A stretch of 64,000 bases of DNA from Sphingobium sp. HWE2-09 (GTDB lineage Bacteria > Pseudomonadota > Alphaproteobacteria > Sphingomonadales > Sphingomonadaceae). Within the stretch, counting starts at the first letter, position 1; every line of letters starts with the position of its first letter. Made by a program: the position numbers and the translations under genes. The notes beneath the pieces were generated by a model. That model was not told the DNA's origin. It searched no databases and was given only the letters and a program-made list of their open reading frames with translations. Shown piece by piece: positions 1 through 9,439 of this stretch. The stretch lies in NCBI RefSeq assembly GCF_035989265.1, contig NZ_JAYKZX010000003.1, forward strand, positions 2,232,001-2,296,000, given 5' to 3'.

Positions 1-1725
1 CCGCTGATCGACCGGCAGAGGCGTTTCGCAACCGACACCCTGTGCCGACGCGGCGACGCCTGCAAAACCGACGACTGCATAATCGGTCCAGAAATAGCGG
101 ATGCCGCCGGTCAGTTTCAACGTCGGCGTGATGTTGTAATGGCCTTCGGCGAAGATCGCCTTGTCGTGATAGAGCTGGTTCTGCTCGACGATATAATAGC
201 CATCGCCTTTCGCGGCCGGATTGCCGACGACCATCGTCCCGCCTTCCGATTCTGGAATGCCAAAGCCCGCCAGGCTGGTTTCATTGCCATCGCAGACGTC
301 CGGCACCACGCTATAGGCGCAGCTTGCGGTGTAACCGATGACATTTTCCAGCCCGCGGATCGCATAATAGGTGTTCAGCTTGTTCGATTGCCGCTGATAA
401 AAGCCGCCCAGCGTCAAGTCGAACGGCCAATCCTTGGGCGTGGAGATGCGCAATTCCTGCGTGAATTTATTGTTGTGCGTATCCGCGTGATAATATTGCG
501 TCGGATCGATCAAGGTCGAACAGCGCAGCGACGCCCCCGACCCGGTACAGCCCGCCTTGTCGAAAAATTGCAGATAGCTTTCATAGCCGCCGCCAAATCC
601 ATCATAGGTGACGGTGTAATAGGTATAGTCGTTCAGCGTCTTGGTGCGGCGCTTGAAGAAGCCGGTTGCGGACACGATGTCCCAGTCGCCGATATGGCCG
701 TGGATCGACAGCGCCGCCTGGAACCAGCGATCGTCGTTGCGGGTCTGGTCATAGTCATGGACCTCCAGGTCGCCGACGCGGGGATCATAGCCGAAATAGC
801 CATTGGCGATCTGACGCTGGCCGGTGAATTGCGGCGTGATTTCCCAGCCGTCGGCCGGTTGCCACAATATCTGGATGCGGCCGCCAAATTCCTTGATATT
901 ATTGTAATCGTCCTTGGCGATGTCGCTGTTGCTCAAATTATAGGATGTCAGCGGATTGGTATCGCCCAGAGTATAAACCGCCGGATCGCCATTGTTGAGG
1001 CGGCCATTATTGGGCGTGTTGTCGATATAGCCGCCGTCGCGCCGATAATAGCCCATCACGCGCAGCGCCATGTTGTCGCCCTGCGGAATATTGATGTAGG
1101 ATTCCAACTGCCCGCCAAAATCGCCCTTGCCATATTTATTGGCTTCGACGTCATATCCGAATTCGAACTTGTCCAGATTGGGCTTGTTGGTGATCAGGCG
1201 GATCGTGCCCGCCAGCGATCCCGCGCCATACAACGTGCCCTGCGGCCCTGACAGCGCTTCGACCCGCTCCATGTCATAGGCATGGATGTCGGGCACTTCG
1301 GTGCCGGTGATGGGGATATCGTCCAGATAATAGCCGACCGACGCATAGGCGCCGCCCGCAGGCACGATACCCCGGAAGAAAGCAGTGTTGCGGCCCGGCC
1401 CGATCCCTTCGAACGACACGGACGGCAACAGGGTGGCGAAATCGCTCAATCCCTTGACCTGCCGCTGCGCCAGCGTCTCGGCGCCCAGCGCCTGCATGGA
1501 GATGGGCACCTTCTGGATCGACTGCGCGCTGCGCGTGGCGGTGACGACGATTTCGGTCAGGCCGCCCCCGGCCTCCGCAGCAGCATCGGCGGCGGCCGGA
1601 TCAGGCGCGACCTGCTCGGCCGCCTCTGCGGCAAAGGCGACCGCTGGCGCGGCCAGCCCCGCCAATATGGTCGTCATCCCCAAAATCTTCATCAGTTGCG
1701 ACCGGTTTCGCGACGGGACTTTCAT
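1..1725 (-). CDS. TonB-dependent receptor (C-terminus off the window)
   Basis: The N-terminal 575 codons of an outer-membrane TonB-dependent receptor are present; the gene runs off the left edge. The start is ATG at 1725, followed by a signal peptide ending in a run of Ala (APAVAFAAEA). A TonB-box-like segment (TEIVVTAT) and a plug domain follow (PISMQALGAETL, FFRGIVPAGG, GPQGTLYGAGSLAGTIRLIT), then the first barrel strands with aromatic-rich segments. Such receptors import ferric siderophores, vitamin B12 or carbohydrates using TonB energy. The substrate cannot be told from this part. It is transcribed divergently from a TPR-sulfotransferase gene, a common pairing in sphingomonads. Confidence 0.93.
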   Translation of the reverse strand, partial: MKVPSRNRSQLMKILGMTTILAGLAAPAVAFAAEAAEQVAPDPAAADAAAEAGGGLTEIVVTATRSAQSIQKVPISMQALGAETLAQRQVKGLSDFATLLPSVSFEGIGPGRNTAFFRGIVPAGGAYASVGYYLDDIPITGTEVPDIHAYDMERVEALSGPQGTLYGAGSLAGTIRLITNKPNLDKFEFGYDVEANKYGKGDFGGQLESYINIPQGDNMALRVMGYYRRDGGYIDNTPNNGRLNNGDPAVYTLGDTNPLTSYNLSNSDIAKDDYNNIKEFGGRIQILWQPADGWEITPQFTGQRQIANGYFGYDPRVGDLEVHDYDQTRNDDRWFQAALSIHGHIGDWDIVSATGFFKRRTKTLNDYTYYTVTYDGFGGGYESYLQFFDKAGCTGSGASLRCSTLIDPTQYYHADTHNNKFTQELRISTPKDWPFDLTLGGFYQRQSNKLNTYYAIRGLENVIGYTASCAYSVVPDVCDGNETSLAGFGIPESEGGTMVVGNPAAKGDGYYIVEQNQLYHDKAIFAEGHYNITPTLKLTGGIRYFWTDYAVVGFAGVAASAQGVGCETPLPVDQR

Positions 1726-2090
1726 CTTGTTCTGACTCCCCCTGTTGATCCGCGCCTCCCGCCTCACTCTCCCCATTCCACGGCTTTGCCGCGCGTGTTT
1801 TTGATGCACCGCACCCTGCCCTTGCGGGCATAGTCTCATGCCAGCCTTTGCAAAGGCGCATGACCGCGTGACCGGAAACCGCCTCGTTTCCAGACCAGCC
1901 GCGCCACCGCGCGCCGTCGATAATGATAGAACTACCCCTTGGACATTCGCATTCCATGACGCTTGTCCAGCTTTGATAATGCGGTAACGAAGGCAGGAGT
2001 CAACAGCTTAGTTGCTGGCACCGCAACAGATTGTTGCGCCGCCGCAAAATCGCCGTCATGCTGCAAGGCCGAAAGGAAATAGGACGGAAA
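1726..2090. other. Divergent intergenic region, 365 bp
   Basis: This separates the TonB receptor (minus) from the sulfotransferase (plus) and must carry both promoters. No credible gene is present. A small inverted repeat, TGGACA at 1940-1945 and TGTCCA at 1964-1969, could be an operator, but it is short and unsupported by a second copy. Confidence 0.5.
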
Positions 2091-3905
2091 ATGACCCCTG
2101 TTTCGACCGCCGCCAGCCCGACCATGCGCGCGTCCGCCCCCTTGTGGAACGTGGCGCAGGCCGCGATCGAGCGGGACGATCATGCCCAGGCCATCGCAGC
2201 GCTGGAAACCCTGCTGCGCCAACAGCCCGTCCTGGCCGCAGGCTGGTTCCTGCTCGCGACGCAATTGCGCAAGGTCGCTCGGCATCAGGACGCCTGGCGC
2301 GCCGACCTGTCGGGCGTGCACGCAGCCTCCCGCGACCGCGCCCTGCTCGAAGCGGCGATGGCGATGCGGGACGGCGACCTCGATGGGGCGCAGGCACGGC
2401 TGAGCGCACGCGACGATCCCCCTGCCATCCGCATGGCTGGCGAAATCCAGTGGCGGCGCGGCGACATGGCCGCAGCGCTGGCGCTGGTCGAACGGGCGGT
2501 GGCGGCTGCCCCCGGCTTCGACTTGGCGCGCGACTTCCTCATTAGGCTGCTGCTCCAGAATAACCGCCTCACCGACGCGCTGGCCCATGCCGACATCCTC
2601 GCCACCTCGCCGGTGAAGCATCCGGGCTACGACCTCATTCGCGCTTCCGTCTTGGTGCGGCTGGGCGATCAGGATGGCGCGCGCGCGATCTACGAAAGCC
2701 TGCTCGCGCTCAAGCCCGACCAGCCGCAGGTCTGGCAGAATCTGGGCCATGCGCTCAAGACGCTGGGGCGACAGGCCGACGCCGTCCACGCCTATCGCCA
2801 GGCCGTCGCGCATCAACCGACCATGGGCGAAGCCTGGTGGAGCCTCGCCAACCTCAAGACCGTGAAGCTGGACGCCGCCGATATCGCAACGATGGATCGC
2901 GCGCTCGCCACCCTCGCCCCGGACGCCACGACCCGGCAGGAGGATGTCTTCCACCTCCATTTCTCGCTGGGCAAGGCGCTGGAGGATGCGGGCAAGGACG
3001 AAGCCGCCTTCCGCCACTACGATCAGGGCAACCGCCTGCGCCGCACGATGATCCGTCACGACGCCGCCGAATTTTCCGCCGAAGTCGCGGCCGCGCGCGA
3101 CACCTTCACCGGCACCTTCCTCACCGACCAAGGCATCGGCGGCTGCCCCGCCCCCGACCCGATCTTCATCGTCGGTCTGCCCCGTGCGGGATCGACGCTG
3201 GTCGAACAAATCCTCTCCAGCCACAGCATGGTCGAAGGCACGATGGAACTGCCCGAGATGATGATGATCGCGGCACGCCTGCAATCGCGCGTGGACGATG
3301 GCGACTATCCCGATTTCGCCACGATGATCGCGGCGCTCACCCCCGCCGACCGGCAGCGACTGGGGGAGGAATATATCGACCGCACCCGCGTCCACCGCCA
3401 GACCGGCAAGCCTCATTTCATCGACAAGATGCCCAATAATTGGCAGCATGTCGGCCTGATCCGCCTGATCCTGCCCAACGCCCGCATCATCGACGCCCGC
3501 CGCCATCCGATAGCCTGCGGCTATTCGGCCTGGAAACAGCATTTCGCGCGGGGCCAGGCGTTCAGCTACGACCTGACCGATATCGGCCTTTATTATCGTG
3601 ACTATGTGGAATTGATGGCCGCCTTCGATGCCGCCGCGCCCGGCCATGTCCATCGCATCCTCTACGAACGGATGGTCGCCGACACGCCGGGGCAAGTCGC
3701 CCGCCTGCTTGATTATCTGAGCCTGCCGTTCGAAGACGCCTGCCTCGCCTTCTGGGCCAACAAACGCGCGGTGCGCACCGCCAGCAGCGAACAGGTGCGC
3801 CAGCCGATCTTCACCAACGGGATCGACCATTGGCGGCGCTTCGCCCACTGGCTGGGACCGCTGGAAACGGCGCTGGGACCAGCGTTGACCGACTGGGACA
3901 GCTAG
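2091..3905 (+). CDS. Tetratricopeptide-repeat sulfotransferase family protein
   Basis: A 604-aa protein with an N-terminal solenoid of TPR units (about residues 15-300; for example PQVWQNLGHALKTLGRQADA) and a C-terminal sulfotransferase domain. The PAPS 5'-phosphosulfate loop is VGLPRAGSTLVEQIL near residue 360. The 3'-phosphate-binding motif RRHPIACGYSAWKQ lies near residue 470. It should transfer sulfate from PAPS to an unknown acceptor. I chose ATG 2091 because AGGACGG lies just upstream; a longer reading from 2031 adds 20 poorly conserved residues. It is divergent from the TonB receptor and sits directly upstream of lptB, where lptC and lptA would normally be expected. Confidence 0.88.
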   Translation: MTPVSTAASPTMRASAPLWNVAQAAIERDDHAQAIAALETLLRQQPVLAAGWFLLATQLRKVARHQDAWRADLSGVHAASRDRALLEAAMAMRDGDLDGAQARLSARDDPPAIRMAGEIQWRRGDMAAALALVERAVAAAPGFDLARDFLIRLLLQNNRLTDALAHADILATSPVKHPGYDLIRASVLVRLGDQDGARAIYESLLALKPDQPQVWQNLGHALKTLGRQADAVHAYRQAVAHQPTMGEAWWSLANLKTVKLDAADIATMDRALATLAPDATTRQEDVFHLHFSLGKALEDAGKDEAAFRHYDQGNRLRRTMIRHDAAEFSAEVAAARDTFTGTFLTDQGIGGCPAPDPIFIVGLPRAGSTLVEQILSSHSMVEGTMELPEMMMIAARLQSRVDDGDYPDFATMIAALTPADRQRLGEEYIDRTRVHRQTGKPHFIDKMPNNWQHVGLIRLILPNARIIDARRHPIACGYSAWKQHFARGQAFSYDLTDIGLYYRDYVELMAAFDAAAPGHVHRILYERMVADTPGQVARLLDYLSLPFEDACLAFWANKRAVRTASSEQVRQPIFTNGIDHWRRFAHWLGPLETALGPALTDWDS

Positions 3906-4044
3906 TGGAGCCCGCCGACCGGTCGGCTCGCATCGCCATTTTCCCCTTGCCCCGACGCCAATCCCATGCACAAAGCTTGCCAACTGCCGTGTGCGTTCCG
4001 ACGTTGAAGGGGTGCTTGGTAAAACGGCTGCAAGGACAAGACGC

Positions 4045-4827
4045 ATGGACGACGTGATGACCCCGGACCGGACGGCGCAACGCCCGCAAATCCCGCAGGA
4101 AGTAAGCGACGGCCTGTCGGTCATCTCGATCGCCAAAAGCTATGACAAGCGCGTCGTCCTGTCGGACGTGTCGCTGACCGTGGGCAAGGGAGAAGTCGTC
4201 GGCCTGCTCGGCCCCAATGGCGCGGGCAAGACGACCTGCTTCTATTCGGTCATGGGCCTGGTGCGCCCCGACCATGGCCGCATCGTGCTGGATGGGCAGG
4301 ACATCACCAACCTGCCCATGTACCGCCGCGCAATCCTTGGCCTGGGCTATCTCCCACAGGAAACGTCGATCTTTCGCGGCATGACCGTGGCGCAGAATAT
4401 CGGCGCGGTGCTGGAACTGGCGGAGCCGGACAAGTCGGCGCGCGACGCCCGGCTGGAGCAGTTGCTCGACGAATTCGGCCTGGCGCGCCTGCGCAATTCG
4501 GCGGCGATGGCGCTGTCGGGCGGCGAGCGCCGCCGCTGCGAAATCGCGCGCGCGCTGGCCGCCAACCCGTCGATCGTGCTGCTGGACGAACCGTTCGCGG
4601 GCATCGATCCGCTGTCGATCGCCGACATTCGCGACCTGGTGAAGGATTTGAAGACGCGCGGCATCGGCGTCCTCATCACCGACCATAATGTGCGCGAAAC
4701 GCTGGAAATCGTCGATCGCGCCTGCATCATCTATGACGGCCAGGTGCTGTTCGCGGGCAACCCCACCGAACTGGTCGCCAATGCCGACGTCCGCCGCCTC
4801 TATCTGGGCGAGAATTTCCAGCTTTGA
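4045..4827 (+). CDS. lptB: LptB, ATPase of the LPS export ABC transporter
   Basis: A 260-aa ABC ATPase that powers LPS extraction from the inner membrane as part of LptB2FGC. Walker A GPNGAGKTT is near residue 57, the Q-loop is in LPQETSIFRGMTVAQN, the signature is LSGGERRRCEIARAL, Walker B is SIVLLDEPFAGID, and the H-loop is ITDHNVRETLEI; the last two stretches are characteristic of LptB. The start at 4045 has AAGGA upstream; a longer reading from 3991 is less likely. It lies 45 bp upstream of rpoN, the usual lptB-rpoN pairing. The lptC and lptA genes that normally precede it are absent from the 5' side. Confidence 0.95.
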   Translation: MDDVMTPDRTAQRPQIPQEVSDGLSVISIAKSYDKRVVLSDVSLTVGKGEVVGLLGPNGAGKTTCFYSVMGLVRPDHGRIVLDGQDITNLPMYRRAILGLGYLPQETSIFRGMTVAQNIGAVLELAEPDKSARDARLEQLLDEFGLARLRNSAAMALSGGERRRCEIARALAANPSIVLLDEPFAGIDPLSIADIRDLVKDLKTRGIGVLITDHNVRETLEIVDRACIIYDGQVLFAGNPTELVANADVRRLYLGENFQL

Positions 4828-4872
4828 CATGAGGACAGGGCGCACTCTCCTTTGTGATCGGGGAGCGCGATA

Positions 4873-6396
4873 ATGGCGCTCGGCCCACGCCTGGACATTC
4901 GCCAGAGCCAGTCGCTGGTCATGACGCCGCAGTTGCAGCAGGCGATCAAGCTGCTGGCGCTGTCCAATCTGGAGGTCGAAGCCTTCGTCGCGGGTGAGCT
5001 GGAAAAGAACCCGCTACTCGAATCGGGCGGCGGCGACGACGCGACCCCCGCTCCCGACGACGTCGATCGCGCCGTGGACACCCCCACTCTGTCGGCCGAA
5101 ACCGGCGCCAGCGACGACCTCATCGCGCAGGGGCTGGGCGCCGCGGACAGCCCGCTCGACGTCGATCATGGCGCGGACAGCTTCATCGATGACGGCCCCG
5201 GCGACCGGATGGCTGATGCTCATGGCGCGGGCGGCGGCGGCATGGACGCGCTGTCTGGCAGCTATGCTGAAGATGCGCCCGATTTTGACAGTTTCGCCGC
5301 GCCCGACATCGGCTTGCAGGAACATCTGATGGGGCAGGCCCGCGCCGCTCTCTCGGGCATGGACCTGTTCATCGCCACCCAGTTGATCGGCCAGATCAGC
5401 GAGGCGGGCTATCTGGAGGCGAACCTGCTCCAGACCGCGCACGGCCTGGGCGTTCCGCTGTTCGACGTCGAACGGGTGCTGGGCGTCATCCACAAATTCG
5501 ACCCCACCGGCGTCGGCGCGCGCACTCTGTCCGAATGCCTAGCGCTGCAGGCCAAGGAGGCCGACCGCTATGATCCCTGCATGGCCCGGCTGCTCGCCAA
5601 TCTAGACCTGCTTGCCAAGGGCGCACTGCCCCAGTTGCGCCGCATCTGCGGCGTGGATGAGGAGGATATGGCCGACATGATCGCCGAACTGCGCGGTTAC
5701 GATCCCAAGCCGGGCCTGCGCTTTGCCGACGATCGCGTCGCCGCGGTGACGCCCGACCTGTTCGTGCGCCCGACCCATGACGGCTGGGCGATCGAAATCA
5801 ACAGCGCCACCCTGCCCCGCGTCCTCATCAACCGCAGCTACTATGTCGAACTCGCCAGCGGCCCGCAGGACAAGAGCGCCAAGGCCTGGCTGGCCGACTG
5901 CCTCGCTAGCGCCAACTGGCTGGTGAAGGCGCTGGACCAGCGGCAAAAGACGATCATCAAAGTGGCGAGCGAGATCGTGCGCACGCAGGAAGCCTTTTTC
6001 CAGCAGGGTGTTGCGCATTTGAAGCCGCTGACGCTCCGGGCCGTTGCCGACACGATCGGCATGCATGAATCGACCGTCAGCCGCGTGACCTCCAACAAAT
6101 ATCTGTCCTGCCCGCGTGGCCTCTACGAACTCAAATATTTCTTCACCAGCGGAGTCGCATCCTCCGGCAGCGACGGCGGCTCCGTTTCGGCCGAAGCGGT
6201 CAAGAGCCACATCAAGGCGCTGATCGGCGCTGAAGACCCGCAGGCGATCCTGTCCGACGACACGCTGGTCGACCTGCTCCGCGCCAAAGGCATGGACATA
6301 GCCCGCCGCACCGTCGCCAAATATCGCGAGGCGCTGGGGATCGGCTCGTCGGTCCAACGGCGGCGGCAGAAAGCGTTGAAGGGGAAGGCGGCGTAG
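4873..6396 (+). CDS. rpoN: RNA polymerase sigma-54 factor
   Basis: A 507-aa sigma-54 that directs RNA polymerase to -24/-12 (TGGCAC-N5-TTGC) promoters and needs an AAA+ activator. Region I is the N-terminal Gln-rich segment (QSQSLVMTPQLQQAIKLL). Acidic region II covers about residues 55-130. The core-binding domain follows, then the helix-turn-helix HESTVSRVTSNKYL near residue 400 and the RpoN box ARRTVAKYREALGI near residue 477. Four matching promoters and an activator gene lie in the flagellar half of this window, so flagellar assembly is a likely major target. The hpf and ptsN genes that often follow rpoN are absent. Confidence 0.97.
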   Translation: MALGPRLDIRQSQSLVMTPQLQQAIKLLALSNLEVEAFVAGELEKNPLLESGGGDDATPAPDDVDRAVDTPTLSAETGASDDLIAQGLGAADSPLDVDHGADSFIDDGPGDRMADAHGAGGGGMDALSGSYAEDAPDFDSFAAPDIGLQEHLMGQARAALSGMDLFIATQLIGQISEAGYLEANLLQTAHGLGVPLFDVERVLGVIHKFDPTGVGARTLSECLALQAKEADRYDPCMARLLANLDLLAKGALPQLRRICGVDEEDMADMIAELRGYDPKPGLRFADDRVAAVTPDLFVRPTHDGWAIEINSATLPRVLINRSYYVELASGPQDKSAKAWLADCLASANWLVKALDQRQKTIIKVASEIVRTQEAFFQQGVAHLKPLTLRAVADTIGMHESTVSRVTSNKYLSCPRGLYELKYFFTSGVASSGSDGGSVSAEAVKSHIKALIGAEDPQAILSDDTLVDLLRAKGMDIARRTVAKYREALGIGSSVQRRRQKALKGKAA

Positions 6397-6536
6397 GGAT
6401 CAAGGCTGCGTTGGCCGCGCGCCAAGCGACGACAGTCGGCGGCTGGTTTGGGTGGGTGGCGGAAGGTCCGGTTACGGGACAGACGCCCCGTACAGCGGAC
6501 ATTGACGCCAGCCAGATTGGCTCAGATGATTGTAGT

Positions 6537-6806
6537 ATGCAGATCGTCTTCCGCTATTGCCTTTATCTGGTCTTTGCCGGGATGGCTCTCGTATTTTGGA
6601 TGCTCTATTTTTTGCTGGTTCTCGGGATATTCCCGGCTCCGGTAGAACCTGCGTGCTCGCTAGAACCAGCCGGTTGCCCACCTCCAAGCCTTTTCATGCA
6701 AATTCTCGCACCGTTATCGATCTTCGGTGCGATCCCGGTGACGACGCTCATATTCGTTTTCTACAGGCAATGGGTTCGACGGTTTTGCGGCAAGAAGGCC
6801 AATTGA
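6537..6806 (+). CDS. Small two-TM membrane protein, unknown function
   Basis: An 89-aa reading frame starting at ATG 6537. It has two strongly hydrophobic segments (FRYCLYLVFAGMALVFWMLY and a second around ILAPLSIFGAIPVTTLIFVF) separated by a Pro/Cys-containing loop (EPACSLEPAGCPPP), with a basic C-terminus (RQWVRRFCGKKAN). This looks like a genuine small inner-membrane protein rather than a shadow frame, but no clear ribosome-binding site is visible and I do not recognise a family. It lies downstream of rpoN with a 140-bp gap, so it may be separately transcribed. Confidence 0.5.
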   Translation: MQIVFRYCLYLVFAGMALVFWMLYFLLVLGIFPAPVEPACSLEPAGCPPPSLFMQILAPLSIFGAIPVTTLIFVFYRQWVRRFCGKKAN

Positions 6807-7187
6807 GTTATTGTCTTGGAATGGTCTGCTCCCGCCCCTTAAACCAATACTTCCAATGTAGGATTTTCTCTGATCTACCCTATGGGATGCAGCAGCGCCC
6901 CGCCGTCCGCCCCATGCCGAACCCCATGACCTACATGGCGCGTCACCGGCGCATGGGTGTGACCCAGGTGACGCGCCCCCGATACGTCGGCGTGGCTTGG
7001 CCGGGACCTTGCGCTCGCCATCCCCACGGTTTTCCGCCCCATTCGCTATCCATCTGCCCCGCAAAACCTCTGCAACGGTGTGAACTTCGATGCGTGACCC
7101 GGCCGCGACCTTCCCATCCTTGACCCCGCAGACTCGTCCGGCAAAAGCGATGGCCAGCCCCACCCGATAAGGATCGCACCCGCTCCC
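6807..7187. other. Intergenic region, 381 bp, no feature recognised
   Basis: This lies between the small membrane protein and the D-amino-acid transaminase. Its first 100 bases are relatively AT-rich compared with the neighbours and could carry a promoter. Reading frames crossing it lack codon-usage or domain support. Confidence 0.4.
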
Positions 7188-8051
7188 ATGTCCCCCTCAA
7201 CCGCCATCGCCTATCTGAACGGTCGCTTCCTGCCGCTCGAAGACGCCCGCATATCGCCACTCGACCGCGGCTTCTTGTTCGGGGATGGCATTTACGAAGT
7301 CGCGGCGGTGATCGACGGCAAGCTGGTCGACAGCGCCAGCCATCTCGCCCGGTTGCAACGCTCCACCGCCGCGATCGGCATTGCCCTGCCGCTTGACCCG
7401 GCGGAGATCGAGGCGGCGCAGAAGCAATTGATCGCCTGCAACCACCTCAACGAAGGGCTGGTCTATCTCCAGATCACGCGCGGCGCGGACAGCACACGCG
7501 ACTTCATCCCGCCCGCCGACCTGCAACCGACTGTCTTCATGTTCGTCCAGGACAAACCGTTCCTGGACGTACCCGCCGTCAAGACCGGCATCGCCGTGGC
7601 GACGATGCCCGATCTACGCTGGGCGCGGCGCGACATCAAGAGCGTCGGCCTGCTCGCCCAGGCGATGGCGAAACAGGCCGCCAGGGACGCGGGCGCACAG
7701 GAAGCCTGGATGGTCGAGGACGGCTTCGTCACCGAAGGCGCATCCTCCACCGCCTTCATCGTCACCGACGAAGGCATCGTCACTCGCCCCTATAGCCAGG
7801 CGGTGCTGGCCGGATGCACCGGCGCGGCGCTGACCGCGCTGGCGGAGGAAAGCGGCCTGGCGGTCATCCGCCGTCCCTTCACCGTCGATGAAGCGCTGGC
7901 CGCGAAGGAAGCCTTCATCACCAGCGCTTCCACCCTGTGCCTGTCGGTCGTGCGCATCGACGGGCATCCGATCGGCGACGGCAGGCCTGGGCCGGTGGCT
8001 ACGCGATTGCGCGCGCTCTACATTGATTTCGCCCGCGCGACGGCGGTGTGA
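7188..8051 (+). CDS. Class IV aminotransferase, probable D-amino-acid transaminase
   Basis: A 287-aa PLP enzyme of the branched-chain/D-amino-acid/ADC-lyase fold. Features are the N-terminal YLNGRFLPLEDARISPLDRGFLFGDGIYE, typical of this fold, the PLP Lys in RRDIKSVGLLAQAMAK (about Lys151), and the phosphate/glutamate segment EDGFVTEGASST. Length and the RRDIKS context fit D-alanine aminotransferase, which interconverts D-Ala and 2-oxoglutarate to pyruvate and D-Glu for peptidoglycan. A branched-chain aminotransferase is possible but less likely. AAGGA lies rather far upstream of the ATG. It appears monocistronic. Confidence 0.85.
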   Translation: MSPSTAIAYLNGRFLPLEDARISPLDRGFLFGDGIYEVAAVIDGKLVDSASHLARLQRSTAAIGIALPLDPAEIEAAQKQLIACNHLNEGLVYLQITRGADSTRDFIPPADLQPTVFMFVQDKPFLDVPAVKTGIAVATMPDLRWARRDIKSVGLLAQAMAKQAARDAGAQEAWMVEDGFVTEGASSTAFIVTDEGIVTRPYSQAVLAGCTGAALTALAEESGLAVIRRPFTVDEALAAKEAFITSASTLCLSVVRIDGHPIGDGRPGPVATRLRALYIDFARATAV

Positions 8052-8283
8052 CAAATGACTCCGTTATGGAGGAAGATTCATCCTCTCCTAAATGAATAGG
8101 AAATTGCCATCATTCCGGCGTCAAAATGGCGGCAAACCGGATGGATAGCAGGGTTTAAACGGGCGCAATGGCGGCAGAATGGATGGCTACATCCAAACCC
8201 TCTTCATAACGGCTTATTTACGGGGCTGAAACGATCCGTTCTTGCTTTATTCTCAGGAACGAAGGTAGAACAGGATTCGGATC

Positions 8284-9303
8284 ATGATGGACGATTTTCC
8301 CTACGCCCAACCGCTGACCGGCCAGCCCCTGGCGGGCCATGCCGCACCGCTGGCGCCGCGCGATGAGCGTGCCAGCCTGCTGGTGATCGCCGACCGGATG
8401 GATATGTTCGATCTGGAACCGGTGACCGACGCTGCCGGCTTCCGGCTGCTGGGCGCAACCACGCTGGCCGACGCCCCGGACCGGCTTGATCTCCAAGCGC
8501 AGTGCGACACGGTGCTGCTCTTTTGCCCTAGCATGACGCCAATGCTGGAACGATTGCTGGTGCAGGTCGAAACCCAGGCGATCCAGACCGGCATGGCGGT
8601 GATTCTGGTCGCCGGTTGGGAAACGGTCGAACTGGCCTTTGCCTGCCTGCGCAGCCCGCACAGTCATTTGCTGTGCGACCCGGACCGCACCGAACTGGCC
8701 GCCGCGCTGGTAGCGGCGGGCGAGCATCGCCCCGTCGCAGGCGTGCATGAGGTCGACCGGGAAGGCGTGCGCCTCCAGCAATTGAGCGAGGAGGTCGGCC
8801 GCCTCGCCCGTACGCTGGACGCGTTGACCGAACGAACCCGGCTGGCGACGCCCAGCTTCGACCTTGGCCCGCGTATTTCCGACCGGCCCAGCGACTATAT
8901 CGGCATGCCCGCCATCGCCCCGATGACCGTGCCGACGCCCATGGCGGAGAAAGCCGCGCCGACCGTCACCGCCGCGCAGGTGCGCGACCTGCTGCGCGCC
9001 CGGCGCATCCGCGCGGACTTCCTGCCCGGCGACCTGTTCGCCGATCCGGCCTGGGACATGATGCTGGACCTGCTCGCCGCGCGGCTGGATCATGAACGGG
9101 TGTCGGTATCCAGCCTCTGCATCGCCGCCGCCGTGCCCCCGACCACGGCGCTGCGCTGGATTCGCACGCTGACCGACAAGGGGATGGTGGAGCGTCAGGC
9201 CGATCCGCATGACGGTCGCCGCGTCTTCATTGCCCTGGCGCAGGACACCACCGACGCGCTGACACGCTGGTTCGGCGCCAGCCGCCGCCTGCTGAGCAGT
9301 TGA
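8284..9303 (+). CDS. MarR-type winged-helix protein with receiver-like N-terminus
   Basis: A 339-aa putative regulator. Residues about 30-155 alternate hydrophobic strands and helices like a receiver domain (ASLLVIADRMDMFDLEPV, TVLLFCPSM, MAVILVAGWETVELAFACL) but lack a clear phospho-acceptor Asp pattern. A variable linker follows. Residues about 235-335 form a winged helix: DMMLDLLAARLDHERVSVSS, then ALRWIRTLTDKGMVERQADP, then DGRRVFIALA, which is the MarR recognition helix and wing. It probably binds DNA; target and ligand are unknown. Tandem ATGs at 8284 and 8287 make the exact start uncertain. It sits just upstream of tRNA-Val. Confidence 0.75.
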   Translation: MMDDFPYAQPLTGQPLAGHAAPLAPRDERASLLVIADRMDMFDLEPVTDAAGFRLLGATTLADAPDRLDLQAQCDTVLLFCPSMTPMLERLLVQVETQAIQTGMAVILVAGWETVELAFACLRSPHSHLLCDPDRTELAAALVAAGEHRPVAGVHEVDREGVRLQQLSEEVGRLARTLDALTERTRLATPSFDLGPRISDRPSDYIGMPAIAPMTVPTPMAEKAAPTVTAAQVRDLLRARRIRADFLPGDLFADPAWDMMLDLLAARLDHERVSVSSLCIAAAVPPTTALRWIRTLTDKGMVERQADPHDGRRVFIALAQDTTDALTRWFGASRRLLSS

Positions 9304-9363
9304 TCGCATCCACGGACTTGACCGACGCGCTTTTTCCCGTAGAGAGGCGCTCTCCTGCAAAGG

Positions 9364-9439
9364 GGGCGATTAGCTCAGTTGGTAGAGCGTCTCGTTTACA
9401 CCGAGAATGTCGGCGGTTCGAGCCCGTCATCGCCCACCA
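9364..9439 (+). tRNA. tRNA-Val (anticodon TAC)
   Basis: A cloverleaf can be drawn. The acceptor arms GGGCGAT (9364-9370) and ATCGCCC (9429-9435) pair perfectly. The D-arm is GCTC...GAGC, the anticodon stem is TCTCG/CGAGA with loop TTTACAC giving anticodon TAC, and the T-arm contains GTTCGAGCC. Discriminator A and an encoded CCA close the gene at 9439. TAC reads valine GUN codons. No integrase or duplicated tRNA end is seen nearby. Confidence 0.97.

Noticed and set aside
1932..4136. Long minus-strand open frame opposite the sulfotransferase
   Set aside because: It is the antisense shadow of a high-GC gene; the plus-strand frame has clear sulfotransferase motifs, while the minus frame has none.
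8195..8225. GCCGTTAT on the minus strand resembling a FliA -10
   Set aside because: There is no TAAA-type -35 at 11-bp spacing and no gene in a sensible position to be driven from it.
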